Of a DNA stretch of 64,000 nucleotides, positions 45,627 through 53,667 are shown piece after piece. The stretch spans positions 145,918-209,917 of the forward strand of contig JBMOLU010000058.1 of assembly GCA_049325275.1 (NCBI GenBank), given 5' to 3'. The position numbers and the translations under genes are program-made. The stretch's first letter is position 1, and the number at the start of each line of letters is the position of its first letter. This stretch comes from CAIQJJ01 sp049325275. GTDB lineage: Bacteria > Chloroflexota > Anaerolineae > Anaerolineales > UBA4823. Below the pieces are notes generated by a model, which did no database searches, was not told the origin of the DNA, and saw only the letters and a program-made list of their open reading frames with translations.

Positions 45627-46283
45627 ATGATTTTGCCTGTTCTCTTGCTGGCGTTTTTGTTCCTGGCGGGCTTGCTGGCGGCCGAACGCCGTGAAAGCCA
45701 GGCCGGCATTTTGCTTACCAAGCCCGTTGTTTCGGCGCTGTTTATCGTCGCCATCTTTCACCGGCCGCATCCGGAAGCGGCCTATTTTTGGTTGATCCTG
45801 GTTGGCCTGATCTTTTGCTGGCTGGGGGACCTTTTTCTTGTTTTCTTTTTCAGAAAGAAGTTTTTCCTGGCGGGCCTGGCGGCGTTTTTGACCGGGCACG
45901 TGATGTATGCTGTGGCGTTTTTTCTGCTGGGCGGGGCGTCGATCACGGTTTGGTTGGCCTTGCTCCCAATCGGCGTGGCCAGCGGTTACGTTTTCGTGCG
46001 CTTGCGCCCCTTCTTGGGGGAAATGCGCCTGCCGGTGATCGGTTACGTGATCATCATCTCTTTGATGCTGCTCGGCGCAAGAGCCCTGGCAGGTAACCCG
46101 GCCATGCCCGCTTTGAATCGCGGGATGACGCTGCTTGGAGCGTTCAGCTTCTACCTCTCAGACATTTTTGTGGCCCGGCAGCGTTTCTTGCGCCCGCAGT
46201 ATGCCAACCGTTTGTTCGGTTTGGTGCTATATTATGTAGGACAGTTCTTGATCGCATTGGCTGCAGGAGGTCTGGTGAAATGA
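45627..46283 (+). CDS. Lysoplasmalogenase-like (YhhN/TMEM86 family) membrane protein
   Basis: 218 residues with about eight membrane helices. The YhhN pattern is visible: GLIFCWLGDLFLVF, LTGHVMYAVAFF, AFSFYLSDIFVARQRF. Characterised members hydrolyse the vinyl-ether bond of lysoplasmalogens. It follows the aconitase X genes by nine bases and its stop overlaps the next gene by four bases, so it is in the same transcript. The lipid substrate here is unknown. Confidence 0.8.
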   Translation: MILPVLLLAFLFLAGLLAAERRESQAGILLTKPVVSALFIVAIFHRPHPEAAYFWLILVGLIFCWLGDLFLVFFFRKKFFLAGLAAFLTGHVMYAVAFFLLGGASITVWLALLPIGVASGYVFVRLRPFLGEMRLPVIGYVIIISLMLLGARALAGNPAMPALNRGMTLLGAFSFYLSDIFVARQRFLRPQYANRLFGLVLYYVGQFLIALAAGGLVK

Positions 46284-47272
46284 AAGTTTGTATTATTGGG
46301 AATCGTGGGCATTTGAACTACGCTTTTGCGGGCCTGCCTGTCCTGCCCGACGTGGAAGTTGCCGCCATCAGCGCAGGAACAGCAGAAGACGACCCCGCAA
46401 GTTTACAGGCGCTGTGCCAAAAGCTGGGGCACGCCCCGCAGGTGTATGAAGATTGGAAGGTGATGCTCGCGCGGGTTCGGCCCCAGATTGCCGTGGTTTG
46501 CGGCCCGTTCGAGCTTCATGCCGCTATGAGCCAGGCAGCCATCGAGCAGGGTATTCACGTTTTTTGTGAGAAACCGGTGGCGCTTTCGCTGGATGAATTG
46601 GCCCGTTTGCAGGCCGCTTATACGCAGGCGGACGTGCACTTTGCCGCCATGATGGGCATGCGCTACGAAGCGCCCTTCTACACGGCCTGGCAACAGGTGC
46701 GTGCCGGGGCCGTTGGCGAGATTCGTTTGTTGAACGCTCAGAAATCCTATCGCCTGGGTACGCGCCCGGCCTACTATTCCCACCGTGAGACTTATGGCGG
46801 CACGATTCCCTGGGTGGGCAGCCACGCCATCGACCTGATTCACTGGTTCAGCGGGCGGGATTTTCTTTCGGTAACGGCCAGCCACAGCCGCACGGCCAAC
46901 GGCGGCCAGGGCGATCTGGAAACCGCTGCCCTGTGCCAGTTCCAGATGGCCGGCGAGGTGATCGCCTCGGCCAGCATCGATTACTTCCGCCCGGCCAATG
47001 CGCCGTCGCACGGCGACGACCGTTTGCGGGTGGTCGGTGACCGTGGGGTGATCGAAGTGCGCGGGGGGCAGGTGTATCTCATTAATGAACGGCAGCCCGG
47101 AGAAGTAACGCTTCCCCTGCTGGGCGAGCAGCAAATTTTCTGCGATTTTGTCGCCAGGGTAGCGGGAAATTCGGCTACATTGCTGAGCGCAGCGGATGCT
47201 TTCATCGTTACCCGGGTTTGCCTGCTGGCGCGCCAGTCGGCGGATGAGGGGCGTGCCATGTCGATACCTTAA
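46280..47272 (+). CDS. Gfo/Idh/MocA-family oxidoreductase
   Basis: 330 residues. The N-terminus holds a Rossmann fold, although its NAD loop is atypical (IIGNRGHLNYAF). The family motif is FCEKPVALSLDEL (Lys-Pro), and the C-terminal part has the GTIPWVGSHAIDLIHWFSG (His) active-site loop. It should oxidise or reduce a sugar or cyclitol with NAD(P). The substrate is unknown. The ATG overlaps the stop of the lysoplasmalogenase gene, so it may be part of the same unit. Confidence 0.82.
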   Translation: MKVCIIGNRGHLNYAFAGLPVLPDVEVAAISAGTAEDDPASLQALCQKLGHAPQVYEDWKVMLARVRPQIAVVCGPFELHAAMSQAAIEQGIHVFCEKPVALSLDELARLQAAYTQADVHFAAMMGMRYEAPFYTAWQQVRAGAVGEIRLLNAQKSYRLGTRPAYYSHRETYGGTIPWVGSHAIDLIHWFSGRDFLSVTASHSRTANGGQGDLETAALCQFQMAGEVIASASIDYFRPANAPSHGDDRLRVVGDRGVIEVRGGQVYLINERQPGEVTLPLLGEQQIFCDFVARVAGNSATLLSAADAFIVTRVCLLARQSADEGRAMSIP

Positions 47273-47301
47273 TGGATTTGTCTTTTTGAAAGGATATGCT
47301 T

Positions 47302-48450
47302 ATGTCTGAAGTGTGTGTTGCGATGGTGGGGATTGGTGGCTACGGTGGTTGGTACTTGCGCGAACTGCTGCCTCATGCTGCCCAGCACGGCGTTCGTGTG
47401 GTTGCCGGTATCGACGCCTTTCCCGAGCGCAGCCCGTGGCTGCGCGGCTTGCAAGAAGCTGGTATCCCGATTTTTACCAGCCTGGAAGATTTCTATCGCC
47501 GCGAAACAGCCGACCTCGTGGTCAATTCTGCGCCCATTCACCTGCATGCACCGTTGACGATGGCGGCTTTGCGCCATGGTTCGAACGTCCTGTGTGAAAA
47601 ACCGTTGTGCGCCCGCCTGGATGAAGCCGATCGCATGGCCGAGGCCGAGCACCAGGCTGGTAAATTCGTCGCCATTGGCTATCAGTGGTCTTTTTCGGAC
47701 GCCATCCAGGCCATCAAGCGTGACGTGCTGGCGGGCCGTTTTGGCCGTCCGTTGAAAATGAAGTCGTTGATCTTGTGGCCTCGCGCGCTTTCCTATTATT
47801 GGCGCAACGCCTGGGCCGGTCACGTGCGTACGGCCGAGGGGGATTGGGTATACGACAGCCCCGTCAATAATGCGACGGCTCACTATCTTCATAACATGCT
47901 TTATTTACTGGGAGACAGCCAGGCGACCAGCGCCTGGCCAGAGACCATCGAAGCGCGCCTTTGGCGGGCCAACGATATCGAGAATTACGACACGGCATTC
48001 CTGCACGTCGTTACCGCGGGGGGCGTGGACGTGCAGATGTTCACGGCGCACCCGGTTCCTAACGAGATCGGCCCCCTGGCAAGCTATGAGTTCGAAGACG
48101 CGCTGCTCGAATATGATATGGAGCAGCGTACATTCCGTGCCCGCTTTCGCAGCGGGCAGGTCGAAGACTACGGCGACCCAGACGCAACCCAGTACAACAA
48201 GCTCTGGCATTCGGTTGATGCCGTGCGCAGCAGGGCCAAACCGGTGTGTGGAATTGATGCGTCCCGCCCACACACCGAAATTGTCAACCGTTTGCAGGCC
48301 CTCGAGGTTCAAACTTTCCCGGCGGCGCAAATCGTCCGTGAAGCGCGCGGCGAGGACACACTGGTCTGGGTGAGCGGGCTGCAAGAAGCGCTCGAACGCG
48401 CCTACACCGAGGGCGCGCTGCCGCCGAAGGAAAACCGCACTTCAGCGTAG
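47302..48450 (+). CDS. Gfo/Idh/MocA-family oxidoreductase (second, divergent copy)
   Basis: 382 residues. The NAD loop is MVGIGGYGGWYL, the family Lys-Pro motif is LCEKPLCARLDEADR and the active-site region is SPVNNATAHYLHNMLYL (His). It is only distantly similar to the gene before it. ATG 47302 was chosen with AAAGGA nine bases upstream; ATG 47296 is also in frame. Its 3' end overlaps that of the convergent saccharopine-dehydrogenase-family gene by 49 bases. Confidence 0.82.
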   Translation: MSEVCVAMVGIGGYGGWYLRELLPHAAQHGVRVVAGIDAFPERSPWLRGLQEAGIPIFTSLEDFYRRETADLVVNSAPIHLHAPLTMAALRHGSNVLCEKPLCARLDEADRMAEAEHQAGKFVAIGYQWSFSDAIQAIKRDVLAGRFGRPLKMKSLILWPRALSYYWRNAWAGHVRTAEGDWVYDSPVNNATAHYLHNMLYLLGDSQATSAWPETIEARLWRANDIENYDTAFLHVVTAGGVDVQMFTAHPVPNEIGPLASYEFEDALLEYDMEQRTFRARFRSGQVEDYGDPDATQYNKLWHSVDAVRSRAKPVCGIDASRPHTEIVNRLQALEVQTFPAAQIVREARGEDTLVWVSGLQEALERAYTEGALPPKENRTSA

Positions 48451-49589
48451 ATGCCGCGTTGGTGTAGGGCCTGGATGAACTTTCCGGCGGGTACGGCCAG
48501 TTCTACGGGGACGCCGCCGGATGGAACTTCACCGCGCGCCTGGAAACCCATCATTACCGAGGCGTGCCAGCCGGTTAACCGCTCCATGCCGGTAAAACCG
48601 GTGGCTTCGTCGTAGCGATCGACCAGATCGATCGTCACCGTTGCGGCGTGCCCATTTTTTTTCCCTTTGCCTACGGCGCGCATCACGCAAATATCGCGAA
48701 TTTCGGCGGCGCTGATTTTCGGTTCCAGCAGCGTATGGTAAACCTGGCGCGGGATGATGCGTTGGCCGTTGACTTCCACGGGGGTTTCGGAAAACAAGCC
48801 CAGGGCCTTGTAAGCCCGCAGCCATTCGTAATGCCCGGGGTAACGTAGTACCTTGTTTTCGAAGCGTTGCAGCTTGCCGAGGTAGGTCCAGGCGGCAAGC
48901 GATGTGCCACCGGAGGTTACGTCGGCTTCGAGGCATCCCAGGCCGGGAAACTCGATCCACTCGGGTTCGCTCAGCGTTGGCACGTGAACGATCTGCCCGT
49001 TGCGGATAAAGATCGCCTCGCCGTCCATTTCGTTGGTCAGCCCGTTGATATGAAATGTAAGCTGATAATTCCAGGGTGGCTCTGGCCTTTGCGGCAGCCC
49101 GGCGTCGTAAATGTAGACTTCTTGCGCTTCTTCGAGCAGCTCCATGGCGTAGGCGGCCAGCGTATTGACCAGTCCTGGCCCCATGCCGCAGTCGGGGATG
49201 ACGCTCACGCCGGCCTGCTTTGCCTGTTCGTCGAGCGCCAACTGGGCGCGTACGATCGGCGTATTGCCCCCCAGGTCGCAAAAGTGGACGCCGGCGCGGA
49301 TGGCGGCCTGGGTCAGCGCCAGGTTGAAGCGATACGGAACGGCGCTCAAGGCAACATCAACACCTTGCAGCGCTTGGGCGACAGCCTGCGAGTCGGCGAC
49401 ATCCAGGACCAGCGGCCGGGCCAGCCGGGTGCCTGTGAGCCGGTTGACGCGTGCCGCGGCGCGCTCTGGTGCGGCCCGATCGAGGTCGGCCAGGGTGACT
49501 GTGGCGGCCTGCCCGAATTGAGCCAGATCGTAAGCCGCTGCGGTCCCCTGGCGGCCTGCGCCAAGAATCAGGTAGTGATAAGCAGGCAT
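48402..49589 (-). CDS. Saccharopine dehydrogenase-family protein
   Basis: 395 residues. The N-terminal NAD(P) loop is ILGAGRQGTAAAYDL, followed by VALSAVPYRFNLALTQAAI and the family core CDLGGN and PDCGMGPGLVNTLAAYAMELL. Members act in lysine or related amino-acid metabolism; the exact reaction is not readable. It overlaps the convergent Gfo/Idh/MocA gene by 49 bases in different frames. A -10-like TACAAT lies on the minus strand at 49673-49678. Confidence 0.82.
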   Translation of the reverse strand: MPAYHYLILGAGRQGTAAAYDLAQFGQAATVTLADLDRAAPERAAARVNRLTGTRLARPLVLDVADSQAVAQALQGVDVALSAVPYRFNLALTQAAIRAGVHFCDLGGNTPIVRAQLALDEQAKQAGVSVIPDCGMGPGLVNTLAAYAMELLEEAQEVYIYDAGLPQRPEPPWNYQLTFHINGLTNEMDGEAIFIRNGQIVHVPTLSEPEWIEFPGLGCLEADVTSGGTSLAAWTYLGKLQRFENKVLRYPGHYEWLRAYKALGLFSETPVEVNGQRIIPRQVYHTLLEPKISAAEIRDICVMRAVGKGKKNGHAATVTIDLVDRYDEATGFTGMERLTGWHASVMMGFQARGEVPSGGVPVELAVPAGKFIQALHQRGIYAEVRFSFGGSAPSV

Positions 49590-49745
49590 AAGCGCTCCTT
49601 GTGGGTTGGGGGAAGGCGCCCGAGCGGGGATGTTTCCCGCTGGGGGACAGATGAGCCGGTTTTTGATAGCTCATTGTATCGCAGTTGGAGGCAGGTGGAT
49701 GCCACTGTGGTGCATTTGCACGCGTTGGAAGCTTCCGATCCCCTC

Positions 49746-49788
49746 AACAACAAAACCGGAGCAGCTGGCTGGCTCCGGTTTTGTTGTT
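49746..49788 (-). terminator. Terminator of the ten-haem lipoprotein transcript
   Basis: A perfect 17-bp stem (49746-49762 with 49772-49788) and a 9-nt loop. On the minus strand the stem ends in TTTTGTTGTT, so it can terminate the transcript that ends at 49822. Confidence 0.82.
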
Positions 49789-49821
49789 TCTGCGCGGGGC
49801 AGCGGAACGTGCTTGCGCCCG

Positions 49822-52122
49822 CTATTCTGTTGGGATTTCAGGCCGCGTGTACCCGCTCACGTCGCCGCCCAAATCGTTGATCGAGTCGATCAGGAACTGG
49901 ACGACGTACTTCGGATTGTGTGCAAACGCGCCCGGGTCCTTTTGGACATACTGGTAGTTGAATGCTGCTTTGAGCAGGCGCGGCGTCCAATTGCCATTGT
50001 ATGCAACGGATGCGCCCCGCTCGTTTTTGTCGGGTTCACCATTGCCGTCGGCATCGGCAAAGAAATAGGGGTAGCTGTGGCTATCGTACAGAATCGGCAC
50101 GGCAGCCGTTTCTGCGGCGTACTTTTGGATTTCCGCATAGAGCGCTTCTGCCAGCGTTTCGATTTCACCAGCCACGCCTTCCGTTACATCCCCGTCCCCA
50201 TCGTAGTCGGGGGTGTCTTTGTAGCGGATTGCCGCTGCATCCACGTCGCCATGGCAGGTCGCACAGGCTTCCAGCTTCGGTTCGAGCTGGTGCACATCGT
50301 GGCAGTCGCTGCACTTGTTGATCGGGTGGGTATTGAGGCCGAAATAGGCCTGATCGGCATACTGGTAGGCGCCCGCCGCATCTGCGCCAAACACGGTTGC
50401 CCCTGCACTCAGGTAGTGGATATTCTTGAAGCTGATGGCGGCATCGACGCTATCGTCTTCTTTGCCCCGCAGGGCGTTGTTGACGCTGGTCGACGATTCG
50501 CGGCCCTGGTGGCAGGAGATGCATAAGTTGGAATCGTCGGTAACGTTCTTGCCCTCGGCATCCTTGGCGTAACTGAGCGTTTTTCCGCTGGGGAACGTCA
50601 CCTGGGCGATCGCATAGCGCGCCGGCCAGTCGGATTCGTCGTGGCAGGTCGAGCACTGGAAGCCATTGGACGTCGGCTGCGGGCCGATGCCGGTGACGAG
50701 GGTGTTGCCACGGCTGTCGACCACCACGCTGCCGCCGCTGGCGATGAATTCGGGCAGGCCTGTGGCACTGTGGCACTTGGCGCAGCGATAGGGCACTTCG
50801 CCTTCGGCGTCCCAGTCGCGGAAGGCCATCGTGTTTCCGGCAAAGTGGCCGGCATCGTCACGGGCCAGTGTGCTGACATCGCCCCCCAGGTCGGCGATCG
50901 AATCATGTAACAACTGGACGATGTATTTGTTGCCGTGGGCGTACGCACCGGGGTCTTTCAGTGATACCTGGTAATTGTAGGCGGCTTTCAGCAGGCGGGC
51001 CGTCCAGGTGTTGTAGCGGACGGCGCCGTTTTCTCCTGTATCAGCCGCCCCATCGCCATCGGCGTCGGCGAACCAGTAGGGATAGGCGGTGACGTCGTAG
51101 ACGATGCCCGTTCCCGCAGTCTCTTTGGCGTAGGCCTGAATCTGGGTGTATAGGATTTTTTGCAGGTCCTCGATTTCGTAAAACATGCCTTCGATAATAT
51201 TCCCGTCGCCGTCGTAATCCATCATGGAAGATGGTTCGCGTACGTTTTTCAGGTCCTCTACCGAGGTAACGCCCTGGTGGCATGTCGCGCACTGGTCGAC
51301 TTTAACTGCCAGGCTGTGCGAATCGTGACAGTCGATGCAGGTGTTATAACCCGGGACGTGATCGTGCTTGGCGTCGTACAACATGCCGTCGTACTCGTAC
51401 CCACCGTGCACCTGGTTGCCATACAGCGTCGCTGCTGCGGCGTAGTAGTGGATATTGATGAATCCGAAGTTGACGTCTTTCCCCTGGTCATCCTTGATCG
51501 GTGAGACGACGGCGTCCATATCTTCGATTTCAAAGCGGGCAATTTGATCGTCCACCGAGCTTTTGGAGGCGCGACCCTGGTGGCAGACCATACAACGCGC
51601 CTCCGGGCCAAGCCCACCAATGGTAGTGGGAACTTTGCTGCCGTCCTCGGCCAGTGCATAGCTGTTGAAAACAACCTGGGTCAGGCCGGCCGCGGCATCG
51701 TTGTGGCAGGTTTCGCATTGCAGCGTGCCGGCCGGCGCCGGCACGGGTGCGTCGACGATCCCTGCTTCGCTGCCGTCGGCGCCCAGGAAGTCATGGTACC
51801 CGGCCGTGCTGTGGCACTTGGCGCAGGTCTTGGGGATTTCCTGCGGGTCGGCTTCGTTCCAATCGTTGAAGGCCATGGCTTCGACGTCATTGTGCCCAGA
51901 AGCTGCCCAGGCGTCTTGGTGCGGAACGTTTGCCACAACCGGCGGCTCAGCCGTCGGGCAGGACGGGCAGGCTGGCGCATCGGGGCAGGTGGGACACGTT
52001 GGGCAGGCCGCTGCAGTGGGGCAGGGTAACGGTGTCGCTGCTGGCGCATTGTTACAGGCCGTCAATGCCAGTGCACCGAAAATCAGAAGCACCCCAGTTA
52101 GAATAGGCAATTTTATTCGCAT
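49822..52122 (-). CDS. Ten-haem cytochrome c lipoprotein with two tandem five-haem modules
   Basis: 766 residues. Lipobox LTAC (Cys about residue 23), then a Cys-rich linker (CPTCPTCP, ACPSCP). Two homologous modules follow: about 83-431 and 432-766, each with five CxxCH sites (CAKCH, CETCH, CMVCH, CIDCH, CATCH; then CAKCH, CSTCH, CISCH, CSDCH, CATCH). Each module also has two DxDGDG-type loops (DYDGDGNIIEG, DADGDGAAD; DYDGDGDVTEG, DADGNGEPD) that look like calcium sites. It should be a surface-attached electron carrier. The gene is alone on its transcript and ends at a strong terminator. No known family name fits beyond multihaem c. Confidence 0.92.
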   Translation of the reverse strand: MRIKLPILTGVLLIFGALALTACNNAPAATPLPCPTAAACPTCPTCPDAPACPSCPTAEPPVVANVPHQDAWAASGHNDVEAMAFNDWNEADPQEIPKTCAKCHSTAGYHDFLGADGSEAGIVDAPVPAPAGTLQCETCHNDAAAGLTQVVFNSYALAEDGSKVPTTIGGLGPEARCMVCHQGRASKSSVDDQIARFEIEDMDAVVSPIKDDQGKDVNFGFINIHYYAAAATLYGNQVHGGYEYDGMLYDAKHDHVPGYNTCIDCHDSHSLAVKVDQCATCHQGVTSVEDLKNVREPSSMMDYDGDGNIIEGMFYEIEDLQKILYTQIQAYAKETAGTGIVYDVTAYPYWFADADGDGAADTGENGAVRYNTWTARLLKAAYNYQVSLKDPGAYAHGNKYIVQLLHDSIADLGGDVSTLARDDAGHFAGNTMAFRDWDAEGEVPYRCAKCHSATGLPEFIASGGSVVVDSRGNTLVTGIGPQPTSNGFQCSTCHDESDWPARYAIAQVTFPSGKTLSYAKDAEGKNVTDDSNLCISCHQGRESSTSVNNALRGKEDDSVDAAISFKNIHYLSAGATVFGADAAGAYQYADQAYFGLNTHPINKCSDCHDVHQLEPKLEACATCHGDVDAAAIRYKDTPDYDGDGDVTEGVAGEIETLAEALYAEIQKYAAETAAVPILYDSHSYPYFFADADGNGEPDKNERGASVAYNGNWTPRLLKAAFNYQYVQKDPGAFAHNPKYVVQFLIDSINDLGGDVSGYTRPEIPTE

Positions 52123-52213
52123 CGTATTCTCCTCGAACAGTATTGCGTGGGGCCACGTTCATCCGCGGTAACGATGAACGTGCTTGGAAAGTATGCGCCG
52201 AAAAAAGATACAT
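52052..52213 (-). other. Possible 53-codon leader ORF overlapping the ten-haem gene
   Basis: ATG 52213 lies 11 bases after AAGGAGGT, the strongest ribosome-binding site in this intergenic stretch. The frame runs through the leader and past the lipoprotein ATG (52122) in another frame, ending at 52052. Translation of it would strongly affect the lipoprotein start. It has no similarity I recognise and may be a chance ORF. Confidence 0.35.
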
Positions 52214-52437
52214 TTTTTACGAACACCTCCTTGGAAAAAACCTTCCGTCAGCGTACCTATGGTGGATCGATCTAGTGTATTTACCCTATATTTTATCATG
52301 CAAATTAAAACCAGATGAGAGCCGCCAGGTGAACTGGCAGATGAATACCTTACGAAAGAGATAGGTTTGCTTTTTGAGGTGCGTTGCAAAGCGTTAGCAG
52401 CCGTGTGGCAGCAGGGCTTTGTACACGAAAGCAAAGT
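52123..52437 (-). promoter_or_regulatory. Upstream region of the ten-haem gene with an inverted repeat
   Basis: 315 bases without a standard gene. On the minus strand it holds AT-rich sequence around 52285-52310 that may contain the promoter, then AAGGAGGT, then a perfect 10-bp inverted repeat (CACGTTCATC, 52154-52163, with GATGAACGTG, 52173-52182; 9-base spacer) 32-60 bases before the ATG. The repeat could be an mRNA hairpin or a regulator site. CGAGGAG before the ATG is the lipoprotein's own ribosome site. Confidence 0.5.
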
Positions 52438-52728
52438 TCAATTTCCCATCCTGTTAATGTGTTTGCCCCGCAAGAGTAAGATGGTTAAGAGGACGGCCAT
52501 GCCGAGTAGCATGCCTGCCAGTTCCGGCAGCCTGGCCGCCAGTTCGGTAGCCCACCCGCGGCCGGTAACGCTGGTTTGCCGGTTGATGGTCTGCACCAGT
52601 GCGGTGATCTCCGGTGCGTATTCTGTCAGGCAAGCTGCGCCGATCAATGCTGCCAGCGTGAACGGAATCGCCAGCGCAAGCGTACACACCAGCGCAGTGA
52701 TCGAAAGCTCGCGGTGTATCTTGTTCAT
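52438..52728 (-). CDS. Small membrane protein of unknown function
   Basis: 96 residues with two hydrophobic helices (ITALVCTLALAIPFTLAAL and AGMLLGMAVLLTILLL) joined by a loop with a Thr/Arg-rich centre. No motif recognised. It lies between the two-component system and the ten-haem gene on the same strand; a GGAG site precedes its ATG. Confidence 0.55.
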   Translation of the reverse strand: MNKIHRELSITALVCTLALAIPFTLAALIGAACLTEYAPEITALVQTINRQTSVTGRGWATELAARLPELAGMLLGMAVLLTILLLRGKHINRMGN

Positions 52729-52796
52729 CGATATTTTCTCCTTGGGGCGGCCCTTTCAAATGCAGATTTCGCACTTCCCCTGCGTTTGAGAAGTTA

Positions 52797-52850
52797 GGCT
52801 CTCCCGGCTTCGCCGGGAAAGGGACTCTTCACGCTAAACCCGGAAGGCCC
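52797..52850 (+). repeat. Dispersed intergenic repeat, copy 2
   Basis: Copy of the element at 22921-22974. Here the hairpin is perfect (CCCGGC-TTC-GCCGGG). It lies 68 bases upstream of the small membrane protein gene, in the orientation opposite to that gene, so it is not a conserved promoter part. Confidence 0.75.
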
Positions 52851-53016
52851 AGAAGTTACAATCCTTCATACTGTGAGGCTAGGGGATTTTGCCGGGTGGG
52901 TCAATAGGTTGCAAGAAGTATTTGTGCTCTATGCTAACCGCCCTAGCGGCCGCCGGAGAGCCCCACAAGGTCAACATGCGCTTGCCCCAGTGAGACCTTG
53001 GAAGCCCTGAATCGAC

Positions 53017-53667
53017 TCAAGGCATGATCAGGCCCTTTCGAATGGCATACTTGACCAGCTCGCCACGATTGTGCAGGCCCAGTTTGCGCATCAAGTTTTC
53101 ACGGTGACGGGCGACAGTGTGCTTGCTGATCGAGAGCATTTCGGCAATTTCTTCGTTTGACTTTCCCTCGGCCAGCACGGCCAGTACCTCACGTTCACGT
53201 GCCGTTAGCCCATCTACAGAAGCCGGGGATGTCTCCGTAGAGCGGTTCAGGAAGTCGCTTACCAGCAGCTTGGCCAGTGTAGGGTAGATATATACTTCCC
53301 CGCGGTGGACCGAGGCAATGGCGGCGATCAAGTCTTCTGGTGCAGCGCGTTTGGGCACGTAGGCCGATGCACCTGCTTGCAGCATCTTAAAGAAGTACTG
53401 TTCGTCTTCGTGGATCGTGAGCGCGATGACGGCGGTGTGCGGCATCTGGCGTTTCAGCAGGCGCGTGGCTTCGATGCCTGAAGTGTCCGGCAGGGTAATG
53501 TCCATGATTACGATATCCGGTTGAAGCTGCGCAGCCATTTGGACGGCTTGCTGGCCGGTATCGGCCTCCCCAACGATGCTCAAGTTGGGTTGGCTTTCCA
53601 GCAGCATACGCAAACCTGTACGCACCACGGCGTGATCATCGACCAAAAGCAGGCGAATTTTTTTCAT
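53017..53667 (-). CDS. NarL/FixJ-family response regulator of the cytochrome cluster
   Basis: 216 residues. Receiver domain with acidic pair D10/D11 and phospho-acceptor D56 in IVIMDITLPDTSG; C-terminal LuxR HTH with LTAREREVLAVLAEGKSNEEIAEML. The ATG overlaps the kinase stop by four bases, so kinase and regulator are made together. It probably controls the cytochrome genes it is cotranscribed with, or the ten-haem gene downstream. Confidence 0.93.
   Translation of the reverse strand: MKKIRLLLVDDHAVVRTGLRMLLESQPNLSIVGEADTGQQAVQMAAQLQPDIVIMDITLPDTSGIEATRLLKRQMPHTAVIALTIHEDEQYFFKMLQAGASAYVPKRAAPEDLIAAIASVHRGEVYIYPTLAKLLVSDFLNRSTETSPASVDGLTAREREVLAVLAEGKSNEEIAEMLSISKHTVARHRENLMRKLGLHNRGELVKYAIRKGLIMP

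Noticed and set aside
49606..50526. 306-codon plus-strand frame over the end of the ten-haem gene
   Set aside because: Antisense to a gene with clear haem motifs; it starts upstream of the terminator at 49746 and has no recognisable features.
49822..52122. CRISPR-like or tandem DNA repeat over the ten-haem gene
   Set aside because: The periodic signal comes from CxxCH codons and a protein-level duplication; DNA copies are diverged and there are no spacers.
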